Source: Ruegeria arenilitoris (GTDB lineage: Bacteria; Pseudomonadota; Alphaproteobacteria; Rhodobacterales; Rhodobacteraceae). From it: a stretch of 64,000 nucleotides of DNA. Shown piece after piece: positions 56,441 to 64,000 of the stretch. Every line of letters starts with the position of its first letter. Within the stretch, counting starts at the first letter, position 1. The stretch is taken from the NCBI RefSeq assembly GCF_013030265.1, contig NZ_WPZQ01000012.1:111935-175934 (forward strand), read 5' to 3'. Below the pieces are notes generated by a model that was given only the letters and a program-made list of their open reading frames with translations, did no database searches and was not told where the DNA came from. The position numbers and the translations under genes were made by a program.

Positions 56441-56758
56441 ATGTTGGAAATCTCGGCAAGAAAAGTTGCCCAGGTCGCCATGATGGGGCGCGAATTAAAT
56501 CGGGCCGAAGGTGAACTTCGAGCCTTTGTCGACCGGATGAGCGAAGACGAACAGGCCGAACTGGTGGCGATCATGTGGATCGGCCGCGAGAGCTTTTTCG
56601 CCGAAGATTTGGCCGAGGCCATAGCAACGGCTAAATCCGAGGCTTCGACCCCTTGCGCCGATTACCTGATCGGAACACCGCACCTGTCGGATCATCTCGA
56701 AAACGGACTGGATGCGCTGGGCATTTCAGCCGAGGACGTCGAAAACGATCTGATGTAG
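56441..56758 (+). CDS. DUF3775 domain-containing protein
   Basis: This 105-residue acidic cytoplasmic protein fits DUF3775: MLEISARKVAQVAMMGREL, FVDRMSEDEQAELVAIMWIGRESF and the end LSDHLENGLDALGISAEDVENDLM. The start at 56441 is preceded by GAGGAG; the upstream extension to 56369 is not supported. Function unknown. Confidence 0.8.
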   Translation: MLEISARKVAQVAMMGRELNRAEGELRAFVDRMSEDEQAELVAIMWIGRESFFAEDLAEAIATAKSEASTPCADYLIGTPHLSDHLENGLDALGISAEDVENDLM

Positions 56759-56861
56759 CCAACCATCACGGTTTTGTTGCGAAGTTCCATAAAACGGACC
56801 TAAGCGCTTCTCGGATTCAAATTTGTCGCCGTAAACGCTTTGTCGCGCTATCCTTACGCTG

Positions 56862-57935
56862 ATGCAAAGCGGTTTGAAGGCCATTTTTGTTGTAGCCATG
56901 TTGTTGGCGCGAATTCTGGATCCGCGCCCCGCTGATGCCTGTGTCGTTTGTATCTCGTTGCCTGAAGCATCGCTTGGGGATCGTCTGCTTTCAGCAGATG
57001 TAATTGTTCTGGCGCGCCCGTCGCCTGACAACGCATTCAGATACATACTTGCCGAGGTTCTCAAAGGGACGAAAGAGCAGGTAGAGAACTTGCCCGAGAT
57101 CCCGTTTCTGGTCGATTCAACAACGCGAAAGATGTTTCTGTCAGATCCAGATCGGACAGTCTTGTTTGTCTACGGTGCTGAAAGTCAGGATCAGGCCGGG
57201 CGTAAACTGTCCAAAGGCTGGAGAAAGCTGTTCCTGATGTCGGCGGAACGGTCACAGTTCGTTGAAATCCTGCAAAGTCACGGTGTTCACTGGAAACCAG
57301 GCATAGGTGGAACGTCCGAACGTATACAATTCTTCGCCAACTATCTGTCCAGTGAAGATCGAGTTTTGCGGGATACTGCACTGGTAGAGGTCTACCGCGC
57401 TCCGTATGCGTTGGTCCGGCAGACGAATGTTTCAGCGCTCACAGATCAACTGTTCGATGATATCGGCAGCATTCAGAGGCTGAACTATGCTCCGGCCTCC
57501 ATACGGCTTTTGGGTTTGCAGACCGACCCGGATGCGATTGAGGTCGTCCGGTCCCGCTATCTGGCAAGATTGAAGACAGCAGGGCCGAACCTGCATGAGT
57601 GGGCATTGGCCGGTATCGAGGTGGATGGCACTTTCGCAATTACCGCCATTGATGGGTGGGTGACGCAGGCTGATTGGCCAAGTGAAGACAAGCTGATCCT
57701 GATCCGAGCACTATCGGACGCCGGGTCAGCGATCCCTGAGTTTCGTCCGCAAATTGCTGAAGTCTATGAACGTGTACTAGGGGCCGATGTATCATTGGCT
57801 GGGCAGATCGCCTTTGCAATGCGCGACTGGAATGATGACAGGCTTGATCCGTTGTTTCGGGAATTGCTCGCGCGTGAAGAGACGGAACCTGCAACAAGAT
57901 TTGTCCTTCAACTGGTGCTTGAGCCCGAGGACTAG
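56862..57935 (+). CDS. Exported protein of unknown function
   Basis: This 357-residue protein has a signal-like N-terminus (LKAIFVVAMLLARILDPRPADA) followed directly by CVVC. A beta-rich segment with SADVIVLARPSPDNAFRYILAEVLKG follows, and the later alpha-helical region suggests HEAT-like repeats (RYLARLKTAGPNLHEWALAGIEVDG, LILIRALSDAGS). The CxxC beside the cleavage site could bind metal or form a disulfide. I recognise no named family. It precedes two DUF1127 genes. Confidence 0.7.
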   Translation: MQSGLKAIFVVAMLLARILDPRPADACVVCISLPEASLGDRLLSADVIVLARPSPDNAFRYILAEVLKGTKEQVENLPEIPFLVDSTTRKMFLSDPDRTVLFVYGAESQDQAGRKLSKGWRKLFLMSAERSQFVEILQSHGVHWKPGIGGTSERIQFFANYLSSEDRVLRDTALVEVYRAPYALVRQTNVSALTDQLFDDIGSIQRLNYAPASIRLLGLQTDPDAIEVVRSRYLARLKTAGPNLHEWALAGIEVDGTFAITAIDGWVTQADWPSEDKLILIRALSDAGSAIPEFRPQIAEVYERVLGADVSLAGQIAFAMRDWNDDRLDPLFRELLAREETEPATRFVLQLVLEPED

Positions 57936-58045
57936 GTATCGGTTTCAACTGTGACAGGCTTTTCGCATTATCTCCTGACGCAGCTGCGTATTCTAAACAT
58001 AGATTAATGAAACGGCCCGATTTCGTTAAGCAAGCGTTCCTTTAT

Positions 58046-58083
58046 CTGATCTTACAACCGCAACGAAGATCAGATCAGGAGGA
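58046..58083 (+). promoter_or_regulatory. Leader hairpin overlapping the ribosome site of the first DUF1127 gene
   Basis: CTGATCTT (58046-58053) pairs with AAGATCAG (58066-58073). A second GATCAG copy (58073-58078) abuts the AGGAGG Shine-Dalgarno, so CTGATC could pair with either copy. The shifted pairing would cover the edge of the ribosome site, the layout of a switchable leader. Confidence 0.45.
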
Positions 58084-58091
58084 GCACGAAA

Positions 58092-58328
58092 ATGGAAAAC
58101 GTTCAGTCAATCAAGGCGCAAAAAGGTTTGTTTGGTGGCCTGTTTGCCAATTATGCCGAGGCCAGAGTCGAGAACTTTCGTCGTCGGATCTACACAAAAA
58201 CAGTTCGCGAGCTGGAGCAGCTTAGTGATCAGCGCCTGCAGGATATCGGTATTCCACGCAGCGAAATTCACCGGCGTGCATATCAGAGCGTTTATCACCA
58301 TGAGCCCATTCGGCAGAATGTACACTGA
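58092..58328 (+). CDS. DUF1127 domain small protein
   Basis: This 78-residue Arg-rich protein carries the DUF1127/YjiS-like motif ELEQLSDQRLQDIGIPRSEI. In Rhodobacter, small DUF1127 proteins are stress-induced and act on RNA turnover. A strong GGAGGAG site precedes the ATG, with a hairpin in the leader. It lies 56 bp upstream of a second DUF1127 gene. Confidence 0.9.
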   Translation: MENVQSIKAQKGLFGGLFANYAEARVENFRRRIYTKTVRELEQLSDQRLQDIGIPRSEIHRRAYQSVYHHEPIRQNVH

Positions 58329-58384
58329 CCGCTTCTGATTGGTTCATTGAACGCCAATCAACGGGTTATGAGGAGGTACGGGAA

Positions 58385-58582
58385 TTGGACACATATCCGA
58401 TGCTTGAAACGGTCCCATCCGCCAGCGCTTTGGCGTTGTTTGACCGGGCCATGAGAATACGCGCAATCCGGAAAGATATTGTTGGTGCAGCTCAGGAGCT
58501 TGGCCGCTTGTCCGACAGCGAGCTTTCTGATCTTGGGATCAACCGCAGCGATATCGATGAAACGATCGAAAGATACATTTGA
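58385..58582 (+). CDS. DUF1127 domain small protein, second copy, TTG start
   Basis: This 65-residue protein has the DUF1127 core ELGRLSDSELSDLGINRSDIDE. An AGGAGG at 58371-58376 stands 8 nt from the TTG at 58385, but 23 nt from the first ATG at 58400, so TTG is the better start. It lacks the Arg-rich N-terminus of its neighbour. A strong terminator follows. Confidence 0.85.
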   Translation: MDTYPMLETVPSASALALFDRAMRIRAIRKDIVGAAQELGRLSDSELSDLGINRSDIDETIERYI

Positions 58583-58623
58583 ATACTGATGTCATTTGAT
58601 CAGCGATCCGCGCCAGACGTAAA

Positions 58624-58668
58624 AGCAAAGGGCCATTCCGTATGTTCAGGAATGGCCCTTGCTTTTTT
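58624..58668. terminator. Bidirectional terminator between DUF1127 and saccharopine operons
   Basis: A 12-bp stem (AAGGGCCATTCC with GGAATGGCCCTT) has a 9-nt loop and T-runs on both strands (CTTTTTT on plus, TTTGCTTTT on minus). It is centred between convergent genes. Confidence 0.88.
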
Positions 58669-58729
58669 GGGTATCAGACGCGGCAAATAAGAAATCCGAC
58701 AGCGTATTCCGCTCGTCCGAGTTTCGTCA

Positions 58730-59869
58730 TTAGGTGTGATCGACGATCTGAAGGTGTTGCGCCAGCTTGTCGATCTCTGCCATCCAGCCCTGCACCAGTT
58801 TCGGATCGCTGGGGGCGGCGTGTACGCCGGCCGGGATCTCTCGGTTCAGTACGGCCTCAACCGCAAGTGAAACCGGAATTGAAACCAACCGCGCCATGGC
58901 GGTTCCGCGCTCGTCACCCCATGCATCCATCACATAGGTTTTGTTCCAGACTTCGCGGCCTTCGTTCTCTGCCTTAAGCCCAACGCAAAGGACAACCCGG
59001 TCCGGTTCGCCTTCGTCATAGGCATTCTCATCCCAGAACTGATCCGACATTTCCTTCAGTCGGGCATCACCTTCCGGGCCAGACAAGGTTTCGATTTCGC
59101 TGAATACGTCGGACCATGCATCGGACCACCCGTTCAACCGCAATGTACCGCGGACGAATTCTTTGACCGGCCAATGCTCTTCGAAATGGTACTGCTGCAT
59201 GAAAGGCAGTGAATCCCGGTTCGGATAAACTTCAAAGCTTTCCGGGGACGGTAGCGGGGCGATGTAGGTGCTGATCGCATCCCAAGGGCGCGCCACGTCA
59301 AGCGGGGCGTAATTCCGGATCGATCTGGACGGAGACCGCAAAGCCTTGAGTACGCCGAGTGGTGACCAGCTGAACTTGTAGCGGAACGGATTGGGGTTCT
59401 TGGGGATGCCGCCACAGTAAGAGATAAAGCTCAGATGGTTTTCCGGATCAAACGCATCCGAGGCGCGGTAGTCATCAACCAGTGCGTGGGCCATCAGGTG
59501 GTCGATGCCCGGGTCCAGCCCAACCTCGTTCACCAATGCCACACCGGCCTCAAGTGCCTTGTCATCCAACGCACGCATCTCGGGCGCGATGTAGGAGGAT
59601 GAAACGAAATTCGCACCTTTCGAGATGGCAAGTTCAGCCAGAGGTACATGCCAGTCTCCGGGCAGCATCGAGACGATCACGTCGCCAGGTTTCAGAACCT
59701 TAGCAATCGCATCAATGTCGAAGACATGGATGTCATCCGTCAGATCACCGATTTCAGCCTTTGCCTTTTCGATAGTCCGGTTCCATACGGTAACCTTGTG
59801 ATCCGCCTCGATCAGGCGGCGAAGGCCGGGGATGGCCGACAGGCCGGTGCCACACCAATGAATCGTCAT
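58730..59869 (-). CDS. Saccharopine dehydrogenase family protein (glutamate-forming type)
   Basis: This 379-residue protein has an N-terminal Rossmann domain (MTIHWCGTGLSAIPGLRRL, VIVSMLPGDWH) and a LYS9-like substrate domain (VNEVGLDPGIDHLMAHALVDDY, YCGGIPKNPNPFRYKFSWSPLGVL). It likely oxidises saccharopine to glutamate and aminoadipate semialdehyde. It starts 3 bp after the next-upstream saccharopine-family gene, and the pair forms the core of the operon. Confidence 0.92.
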   Translation of the reverse strand: MTIHWCGTGLSAIPGLRRLIEADHKVTVWNRTIEKAKAEIGDLTDDIHVFDIDAIAKVLKPGDVIVSMLPGDWHVPLAELAISKGANFVSSSYIAPEMRALDDKALEAGVALVNEVGLDPGIDHLMAHALVDDYRASDAFDPENHLSFISYCGGIPKNPNPFRYKFSWSPLGVLKALRSPSRSIRNYAPLDVARPWDAISTYIAPLPSPESFEVYPNRDSLPFMQQYHFEEHWPVKEFVRGTLRLNGWSDAWSDVFSEIETLSGPEGDARLKEMSDQFWDENAYDEGEPDRVVLCVGLKAENEGREVWNKTYVMDAWGDERGTAMARLVSIPVSLAVEAVLNREIPAGVHAAPSDPKLVQGWMAEIDKLAQHLQIVDHT

Positions 59870-59872
59870 CGC

Positions 59873-60928
59873 TCAGATCCCTTCGATATGAGTGTTGTAG
59901 GTAGCCGCTGCCCGGCCCCAGACGCCGTTTTCCAGAGCAGTCAGGGTCAGGAGCGAAGGTAGTAATTGCGCTGCGTAATCTTCGGAGCTTTCGACTGGCA
60001 GCATCGACGGTAGGTTGTCGATGGCCGTCACATCCAGAATAGGATCAGTGGCGACACGCAGGGCAGGATGGTCCCAGGTGGTGGCCCGGTCATAGACAGG
60101 TACCGGGTTATAGTCGCTGTCCGGATCGCAGGCGACATCGCCTATGGCAGTCAGATTGCGCTGCGCAGTAAGTGCTTCGCGCGGGACAAAGACCGGTGTG
60201 CCGGGACGTGCAAAGATGCAGTTCAGGTACAGATCATGTTCAAGGATCTCGGGAAAAGGCCCGCCGCTTGCGGTTTCTGCCATGTCCCATTTCGTGACAC
60301 TGACGCCCATAGCCTCGCATAAATCTGCAGCACCGGTGCCAACACGTCCCAGCGCACCGATTACAATGGCGCGCGGGCGCGCTTGCCCGGTTGCGTCCAA
60401 TTCGGCCAACAGTTCGGCGTTCAGGACATCCTTGCCGGGGTAGACGCCGACGGGCGGACATTCTTCACCCCGTTGCTGAGCGGCCCAGGTCTTGAGTGTG
60501 ACTGCCGCGCCTGCATATCCGGCCCAGTATCCAAAGGCGGCGACGCGTCGGCCATTCTCTTCCACAAGGTATTCCAGATCATAAAGTGTACCGCCGCCAG
60601 CCTTAAACCGCTCCAGTAGCGCACGACCGGAATGCTGGCCCTTGTAGGCATGACCAAACATGATGTGGCGGTGGGGCAGGGGTGTGCCATCCTCGGGCAG
60701 TTCCTTGAGGCCGAAGATGATCGCATCGGCCGGGGCCTCAGGCCACGAGTTTTCAGCCGCGATCTCACACCCGGCATCCTTGTAGCCATCGATCGGGATT
60801 GCCCGGACGTGGCTTTCCTCGACCGTGACACGAATACCCGAGGCGATCAGTGCCTTCGCGCCTTCGGGCGTCAGGCCCACCCGTTCTTCGTTCGGGCGTT
60901 GTTCTGCCCGGACCCAGAGATGTGTCAT
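59873..60928 (-). CDS. Saccharopine dehydrogenase (lysine-forming, LYS1-like)
   Basis: This 351-residue protein has an alanine-dehydrogenase-like two-domain fold: LWVRAEQRPNEERVGLTPEGAKALIASG at the N-terminus, FGHAYKGQHSG, VIGALGRVGTGAADLCEAMG for NAD binding and GDVACDPDSDYNPVP. The yeast enzyme interconverts saccharopine with lysine plus 2-oxoglutarate; run in reverse it starts lysine catabolism. It works with the next gene as a split LKR/SDH pair. A dapB gene in the window argues against a biosynthetic aminoadipate route. Confidence 0.92.
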   Translation of the reverse strand: MTHLWVRAEQRPNEERVGLTPEGAKALIASGIRVTVEESHVRAIPIDGYKDAGCEIAAENSWPEAPADAIIFGLKELPEDGTPLPHRHIMFGHAYKGQHSGRALLERFKAGGGTLYDLEYLVEENGRRVAAFGYWAGYAGAAVTLKTWAAQQRGEECPPVGVYPGKDVLNAELLAELDATGQARPRAIVIGALGRVGTGAADLCEAMGVSVTKWDMAETASGGPFPEILEHDLYLNCIFARPGTPVFVPREALTAQRNLTAIGDVACDPDSDYNPVPVYDRATTWDHPALRVATDPILDVTAIDNLPSMLPVESSEDYAAQLLPSLLTLTALENGVWGRAAATYNTHIEGI

Positions 60929-60942
60929 GTATATTCCTTTTG

Positions 60943-61557
60943 TCAGAGCATTCCGGCGGCGTGAACCGCCTGAACCGAGACGCGTGCCTCCATCGCCTCA
61001 CGGAAGGCGAGAATTTTCGGAAAGGTCGGGACATCGACACCGTCGCCTTCCAGCCAGCTGCAGACCACATACAGGTATGCGTCGGCCAGCGAGAACGCCT
61101 CGCCCAGCACAAACGGCCCGCGCAGTCCGTTCGAGCAGATGTAGTCACAGGACGCTGTCATGGTCTGTGCTACCTTGTCCTTCATGTCTTTCCAGCTGGA
61201 TTTCTTGTCGGCCCAGCGATGTCCGCGCATCTTATGTGCATGGTTCACATGCATGGTCGATGCAAGGTAGTACATCACTTCCCGCATCCGCGCTGCCATC
61301 ACCGGATCGACGGGAACCAGTCCCGCCTGAGGTGCCTTTGCGGCTACATACTCCAGTAGAGCGCCCGTTTCCGTTAGAATACCGCCATCGACAACGAGGG
61401 CAGGAACCCGTCCTTTGGGGTTGATCTGCTTATAGGCCGGTTGCGTTTGCTCACCGCTTGCGAAATCCAGACGGATTGCTTCGTATTCCAGACCGGCTTC
61501 TTCCAGCGCGATGGCCACGGCGACCGAAATGGTTCTGGGAGCGTAGTAGAGCTGCAT
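60943..61557 (-). CDS. Glutathione S-transferase family protein
   Basis: This 204-residue protein has an N-terminal thioredoxin-like domain (MQLYYAPRTISVAVAIALEEAGLEYE, NPKGRVPALVVDGGILTETGALLEY with the cis-Pro and Glu-Thr glutathione motif) and an all-helical C-terminal domain containing GEAFSLADAYLYVV. The start at 61557 has GGAG upstream. It lies 14 bp before the saccharopine genes, so it belongs to that operon; its contribution there is unknown. Confidence 0.9.
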   Translation of the reverse strand: MQLYYAPRTISVAVAIALEEAGLEYEAIRLDFASGEQTQPAYKQINPKGRVPALVVDGGILTETGALLEYVAAKAPQAGLVPVDPVMAARMREVMYYLASTMHVNHAHKMRGHRWADKKSSWKDMKDKVAQTMTASCDYICSNGLRGPFVLGEAFSLADAYLYVVCSWLEGDGVDVPTFPKILAFREAMEARVSVQAVHAAGML

Positions 61558-61582
61558 GAGGGAACTCCGTTGTTTGTGCCGG

Positions 61583-62233
61583 TCAAAGGTGGGTCTGGGC
61601 AAAGTGCCGTTCGGGCGATTCCAGATGTGGGACGGCATTGAACAGGACCGGGCTTAGCTGAGCGCCGATCGGGTAAAGACGGTGCATTGATGTGTTCATG
61701 ATCGCAAGGGCCACTCGGGCCATCGACTGGATATCCAGACCCATGGCCTGTCGAACCACCATCGAGATCAGGCCGCCCGAAGTTACCACAATTGCCGGAC
61801 CACCTTCGGTTCCGATGTCTTTCAGGGCATCAGATACGCGTGTTTCGAACTCGTCGAATGTTTCCGGTGCATTCCTGATGTCGCCATTGGCCCAAGCGTC
61901 AAAGGTTCGGGGCAGATGCTGCACGAACCCTTCGCGATCTGTTGGAATGGCTACTCCGTGCTGCTCTTCGAACAGTTTCGCAATATTAAAATACTCGATC
62001 TCGTTCAGCCGTGCATCCCGGATCGGTTCGGGCAAGCCCATGCTGGCAGCGGTTTCAGCGTGACGTTTCAGGGTGCCGCAATAGACTCGGGGATGGTGGG
62101 CGTGAGTGTCCCGCAAATGCGCCCCAAGCCAGCGCGCCTGCTGGTGACCCAGATCGCTCAGCTTGTCATAATTTTCCTCGTCCCGGGCTGTGGTGTTGGC
62201 CTGTCCGTGACGAACCAGTGTGATATGTGACAT
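61583..62233 (-). CDS. Histidine phosphatase family protein with an altered second His
   Basis: This 216-residue protein has the phosphoglycerate-mutase-like N-terminal motif [10 protein letters not shown] and a downstream LNEIEYF (acid residue). The C-terminal motif normally reading VVSHGG is VVTSGG, so the second conserved His is Ser. It may be catalytically weak, or use a different residue. It is the first gene of the operon running to 58730, and divergent from the M20 hydrolase gene. Confidence 0.88.
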   Translation of the reverse strand: MSHITLVRHGQANTTARDEENYDKLSDLGHQQARWLGAHLRDTHAHHPRVYCGTLKRHAETAASMGLPEPIRDARLNEIEYFNIAKLFEEQHGVAIPTDREGFVQHLPRTFDAWANGDIRNAPETFDEFETRVSDALKDIGTEGGPAIVVTSGGLISMVVRQAMGLDIQSMARVALAIMNTSMHRLYPIGAQLSPVLFNAVPHLESPERHFAQTHL

Positions 62234-62392
62234 GACGGTCCCTCTTGCAGGCAAGTCTTAGGGCAGGTTCCGTGCCGGGACCAGAGGGGTTTGATCGGCA
62301 ACGGGCAAAAATCGTCGCATATCGATACATCACAGCTTGCCGGGCCAGATGCCGGGTCTATGGTTGGGCCGTTCGGAAAATTGGGGAACGTC

Positions 62393-63574
62393 ATGACGGT
62401 AAATGAAAACCGGTTTCTGGCTGATCTGCACAAGCTGCGTGAATTCGGGGCGTCGGGTATCGGCAAGGGTGTGGTAAGACCTGCTTATTCCGATGCTGAT
62501 ATTGCGGCGCGACGCTGGCTGGCCGGACGGATGGAGGAAGCCGGACTGCACCCTCATTTTGATCCGGTGGGCAATTTGTTTGGTCTGGCACCGGGTACCT
62601 CTCTGCTGATGGGATCTCATTCCGACAGCCAGCCCGAAGGAGGGTGGCTGGATGGCGCGCTGGGCGTCATCGCGGCTTTGGAAATCGCGCGTTCCAGTGA
62701 CAGACCAATCTCCGTCGTCAGCTTTCAGGATGAAGAGGGCCGGTTTGGTGTAACCACAGGTTCGGCTGTCTGGTCGGGTACTCTCGACCTTGCAAAGGCG
62801 GATACACTGACCGACCACTCAGGTACGAGTTTTGCGGCGGCCCGATCATCCATGTCAGATATGGCACATGGTTTTGTCGATCCCTCCCGGTTCTCAGGCT
62901 TTATCGAGATGCACATCGAACAAGGGCCAACGCTGGATGCTGAAGGTGACCTGATCGGTGTGGTGACCGATATCGTTGGTATTCGTGACATGGTGATCAG
63001 CTTTGAGGGGCAGCAAAACCATGCCGGCACCACTCCGATGCATCTGCGCCGCGATGCGTTTCAGGCACTTTCGCTATTCAACGCCGAGATAAATGAGCGG
63101 TTTCAGAATGTGGTTACGCCCCAAACCGTTTGGACGATTGGCCATGTGGATGTTCACCCAAATGCCTCTTCCATTGTTCCCGGGCGTGTCCGGTTTTCCA
63201 TGCAGTGGCGTGATGGTGACCCAGACCGGCTGCGGCGTATGGAAGAGATTATCCAGGGCGCCGCGCAGGAAGTGGCTGACCGTGTTGGAATGGATCTCAG
63301 TTTCGGTCCGATGCTGGGTCTTGAGCCGGTCGCGATGGATCAGCGTCTGCGCCTTGCGCTGGAAGCCGGGGCAGAGCAGATCGCACCCAATCAGTGGCGC
63401 CGGATGCCTTCTGGCGCGCTGCACGATGCAACCAATGTGTCCCGCCTGATGCCGGTCGCTATGCTGTTTGTGCCTTCAATCAATGGGATCAGTCACGATT
63501 TTGCCGAGGACACATCCGAAAGTGATCTGGTTGCCGGACTAAAAGTGCTGGGGCAGGCTGTCGAACAGTTGTGA
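62393..63574 (+). CDS. Zn-dependent M20 family amidohydrolase (hydantoinase/carbamoylase type)
   Basis: This 393-residue protein has metal ligands in [30 protein letters not shown] and [10 protein letters not shown]. The dimerisation lid contains [10 protein letters not shown]. It is similar to allantoate amidohydrolase, N-carbamoyl-L-amino acid hydrolase and ureidoglycolate amidohydrolase; the substrate is not separable by eye. The start at 62393 has GGGGAAC upstream, replacing a 34-residue extension. Confidence 0.9.
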   Translation: MTVNENRFLADLHKLREFGASGIGKGVVRPAYSDADIAARRWLAGRMEEAGLHPHFDPVGNLFGLAPGTSLLMGSHSDSQPEGGWLDGALGVIAALEIARSSDRPISVVSFQDEEGRFGVTTGSAVWSGTLDLAKADTLTDHSGTSFAAARSSMSDMAHGFVDPSRFSGFIEMHIEQGPTLDAEGDLIGVVTDIVGIRDMVISFEGQQNHAGTTPMHLRRDAFQALSLFNAEINERFQNVVTPQTVWTIGHVDVHPNASSIVPGRVRFSMQWRDGDPDRLRRMEEIIQGAAQEVADRVGMDLSFGPMLGLEPVAMDQRLRLALEAGAEQIAPNQWRRMPSGALHDATNVSRLMPVAMLFVPSINGISHDFAEDTSESDLVAGLKVLGQAVEQL

Positions 63575-63965
63575 GATTGAATGCGGCCCTCGCGTGGCCT
63601 TGATGATCTCACAAGACCCCGCCGGTTCTATTGAAATGCGTGCCTGAGTTTCTTCCTGTTATTCTAAGACGGGCTGAGATGTTGTGAAACGGAGAAAAGT
63701 TTCCTATAGGAGACATAAGGGCGGCATGCTGCTGTATACCATCCTTGCATCACCCCGATCTGGGCGTCCACGAACCACAGCGACCTGATTTTGAAACCAG
63801 CGCAATGTTGTCGATCTTTTTCATACCCGCCCCGCTGCGCCACCAGTGTCATGGTTTATGGATCGACACGTCTCCTGAGTTGACCAAACAATCATTGCAA
63901 TGTGCGCCATGTTCTCCAACGATGCCAGATACCTGCCGGATTCAACTAAATGAGAGGTTTATGAG
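63575..63965. other. 391-bp region before gcvT with no supported gene
   Basis: An open frame at 63745-63978 has unusual composition, no ribosome site and runs through the likely gcvT start, so it is not called. I looked for a glycine riboswitch (expected before gcvT) and did not find its conserved pairing or core bases. The segment should contain the gcvT promoter and leader. Confidence 0.5.
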
Positions 63966-64000
63966 ATGCCTGGTTTGAACCGCACGCCGTTGTATGACTT
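63966..64000 (+). CDS. gcvT: Aminomethyltransferase (GcvT-like), 5' end only
   Basis: The last 35 bases encode MPGLNRTPLYD, the typical N-terminus of glycine-cleavage T proteins (LKRTPLYDLH...). A GAGAGG ribosome site lies at 63952-63957, 8 nt before the ATG. Only eleven residues are visible, so identification rests on this short motif; another GcvT-family protein is possible. Confidence 0.6.
   Translation, partial: MPGLNRTPLYD

Noticed and set aside
63661..63960. Possible riboswitch (glycine or TPP) before gcvT, prompted by CTGAGAT at 63674-63680
   Set aside because: The rest of the TPP core and the conserved glycine-aptamer bases are not present.
63745..63978. 77-codon open frame before gcvT
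   Set aside because: No ribosome site, Cys/Pro-rich non-coding-like composition, and it overlaps the better supported gcvT start.

Overview
The window looks like chromosomal DNA of a marine alphaproteobacterium of the Roseobacter group (Rhodobacteraceae). The evidence is the high-GC coding style, the rbfA/truB/rpsO/pnp set, a DUF3035 lipoprotein and paired M16 peptidases after lspA, an RpoE-ChrR pair, DUF1127 small proteins, Hint-domain proteins, an ALDH16-type double aldehyde dehydrogenase beside deoC, and a TmpA/TmpB-like phosphonate pair. I saw no tRNA, rRNA, CRISPR array, IS element or prophage. About 61 protein genes are supported; the first (aldehyde dehydrogenase) and last (gcvT-like) run off the window.

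Layout. 1-7 kb: a truncated aldehyde dehydrogenase, 1-Cys peroxiredoxin, outer-membrane barrel protein, a three-gene His-rich / HupE-UreJ / membrane-anchor cassette probably handling a transition metal, a cysteine-synthase-like PLP enzyme divergent from an HxlR regulator, and a Hint-domain protein. 7-24 kb: the minus-strand RNA/ribosome genes rbfA, truB, rpsO and pnp, with about 11 kb of accessory genes between rpsO and pnp. Those include an exported amidohydrolase, a DUF3299 protein, a porin, a LysR regulator, an exported sulfatase, a BCCT transporter and a second Hint protein. 24-32 kb: dapB, an exported protein resembling an alanyl-tRNA synthetase core, a TetR/EamA pair with twin operators, and a tmpA-tmpB-ureidoglycolate-lyase-like operon with a divergent LysR regulator. 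31-40 kb: DUF1674, rsmB, heparinase-like, purH, lspA, DUF3035 and two M16 peptidases.

40-49 kb: an SDR, the ALDH16-like enzyme and deoC (deoxynucleoside catabolism) with a small exported protein between them, then a TroABCD-type Mn/Zn ABC transporter behind two Fur/Mur-like boxes. 49-58.6 kb: mutL, rmuC, a PEP-mutase-like enzyme, ada, the ChrR/RpoE singlet-oxygen-type module with a recognisable RpoE promoter, DUF1365, DUF3775, an unknown exported protein and two DUF1127 genes. 58.7-64 kb: a minus-strand operon of histidine phosphatase, GST and two saccharopine-dehydrogenase relatives (probable lysine catabolism), an M20 amidohydrolase and the beginning of gcvT.

The least expected items are the exported AlaRS-like protein (25355-26215), the metal cassette (2686-4479), the third gene of the tmp operon (27949-28617), and the C-terminal extension on one metal permease (46562-47767). 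All function calls come from reading the sequence; no database search was run.
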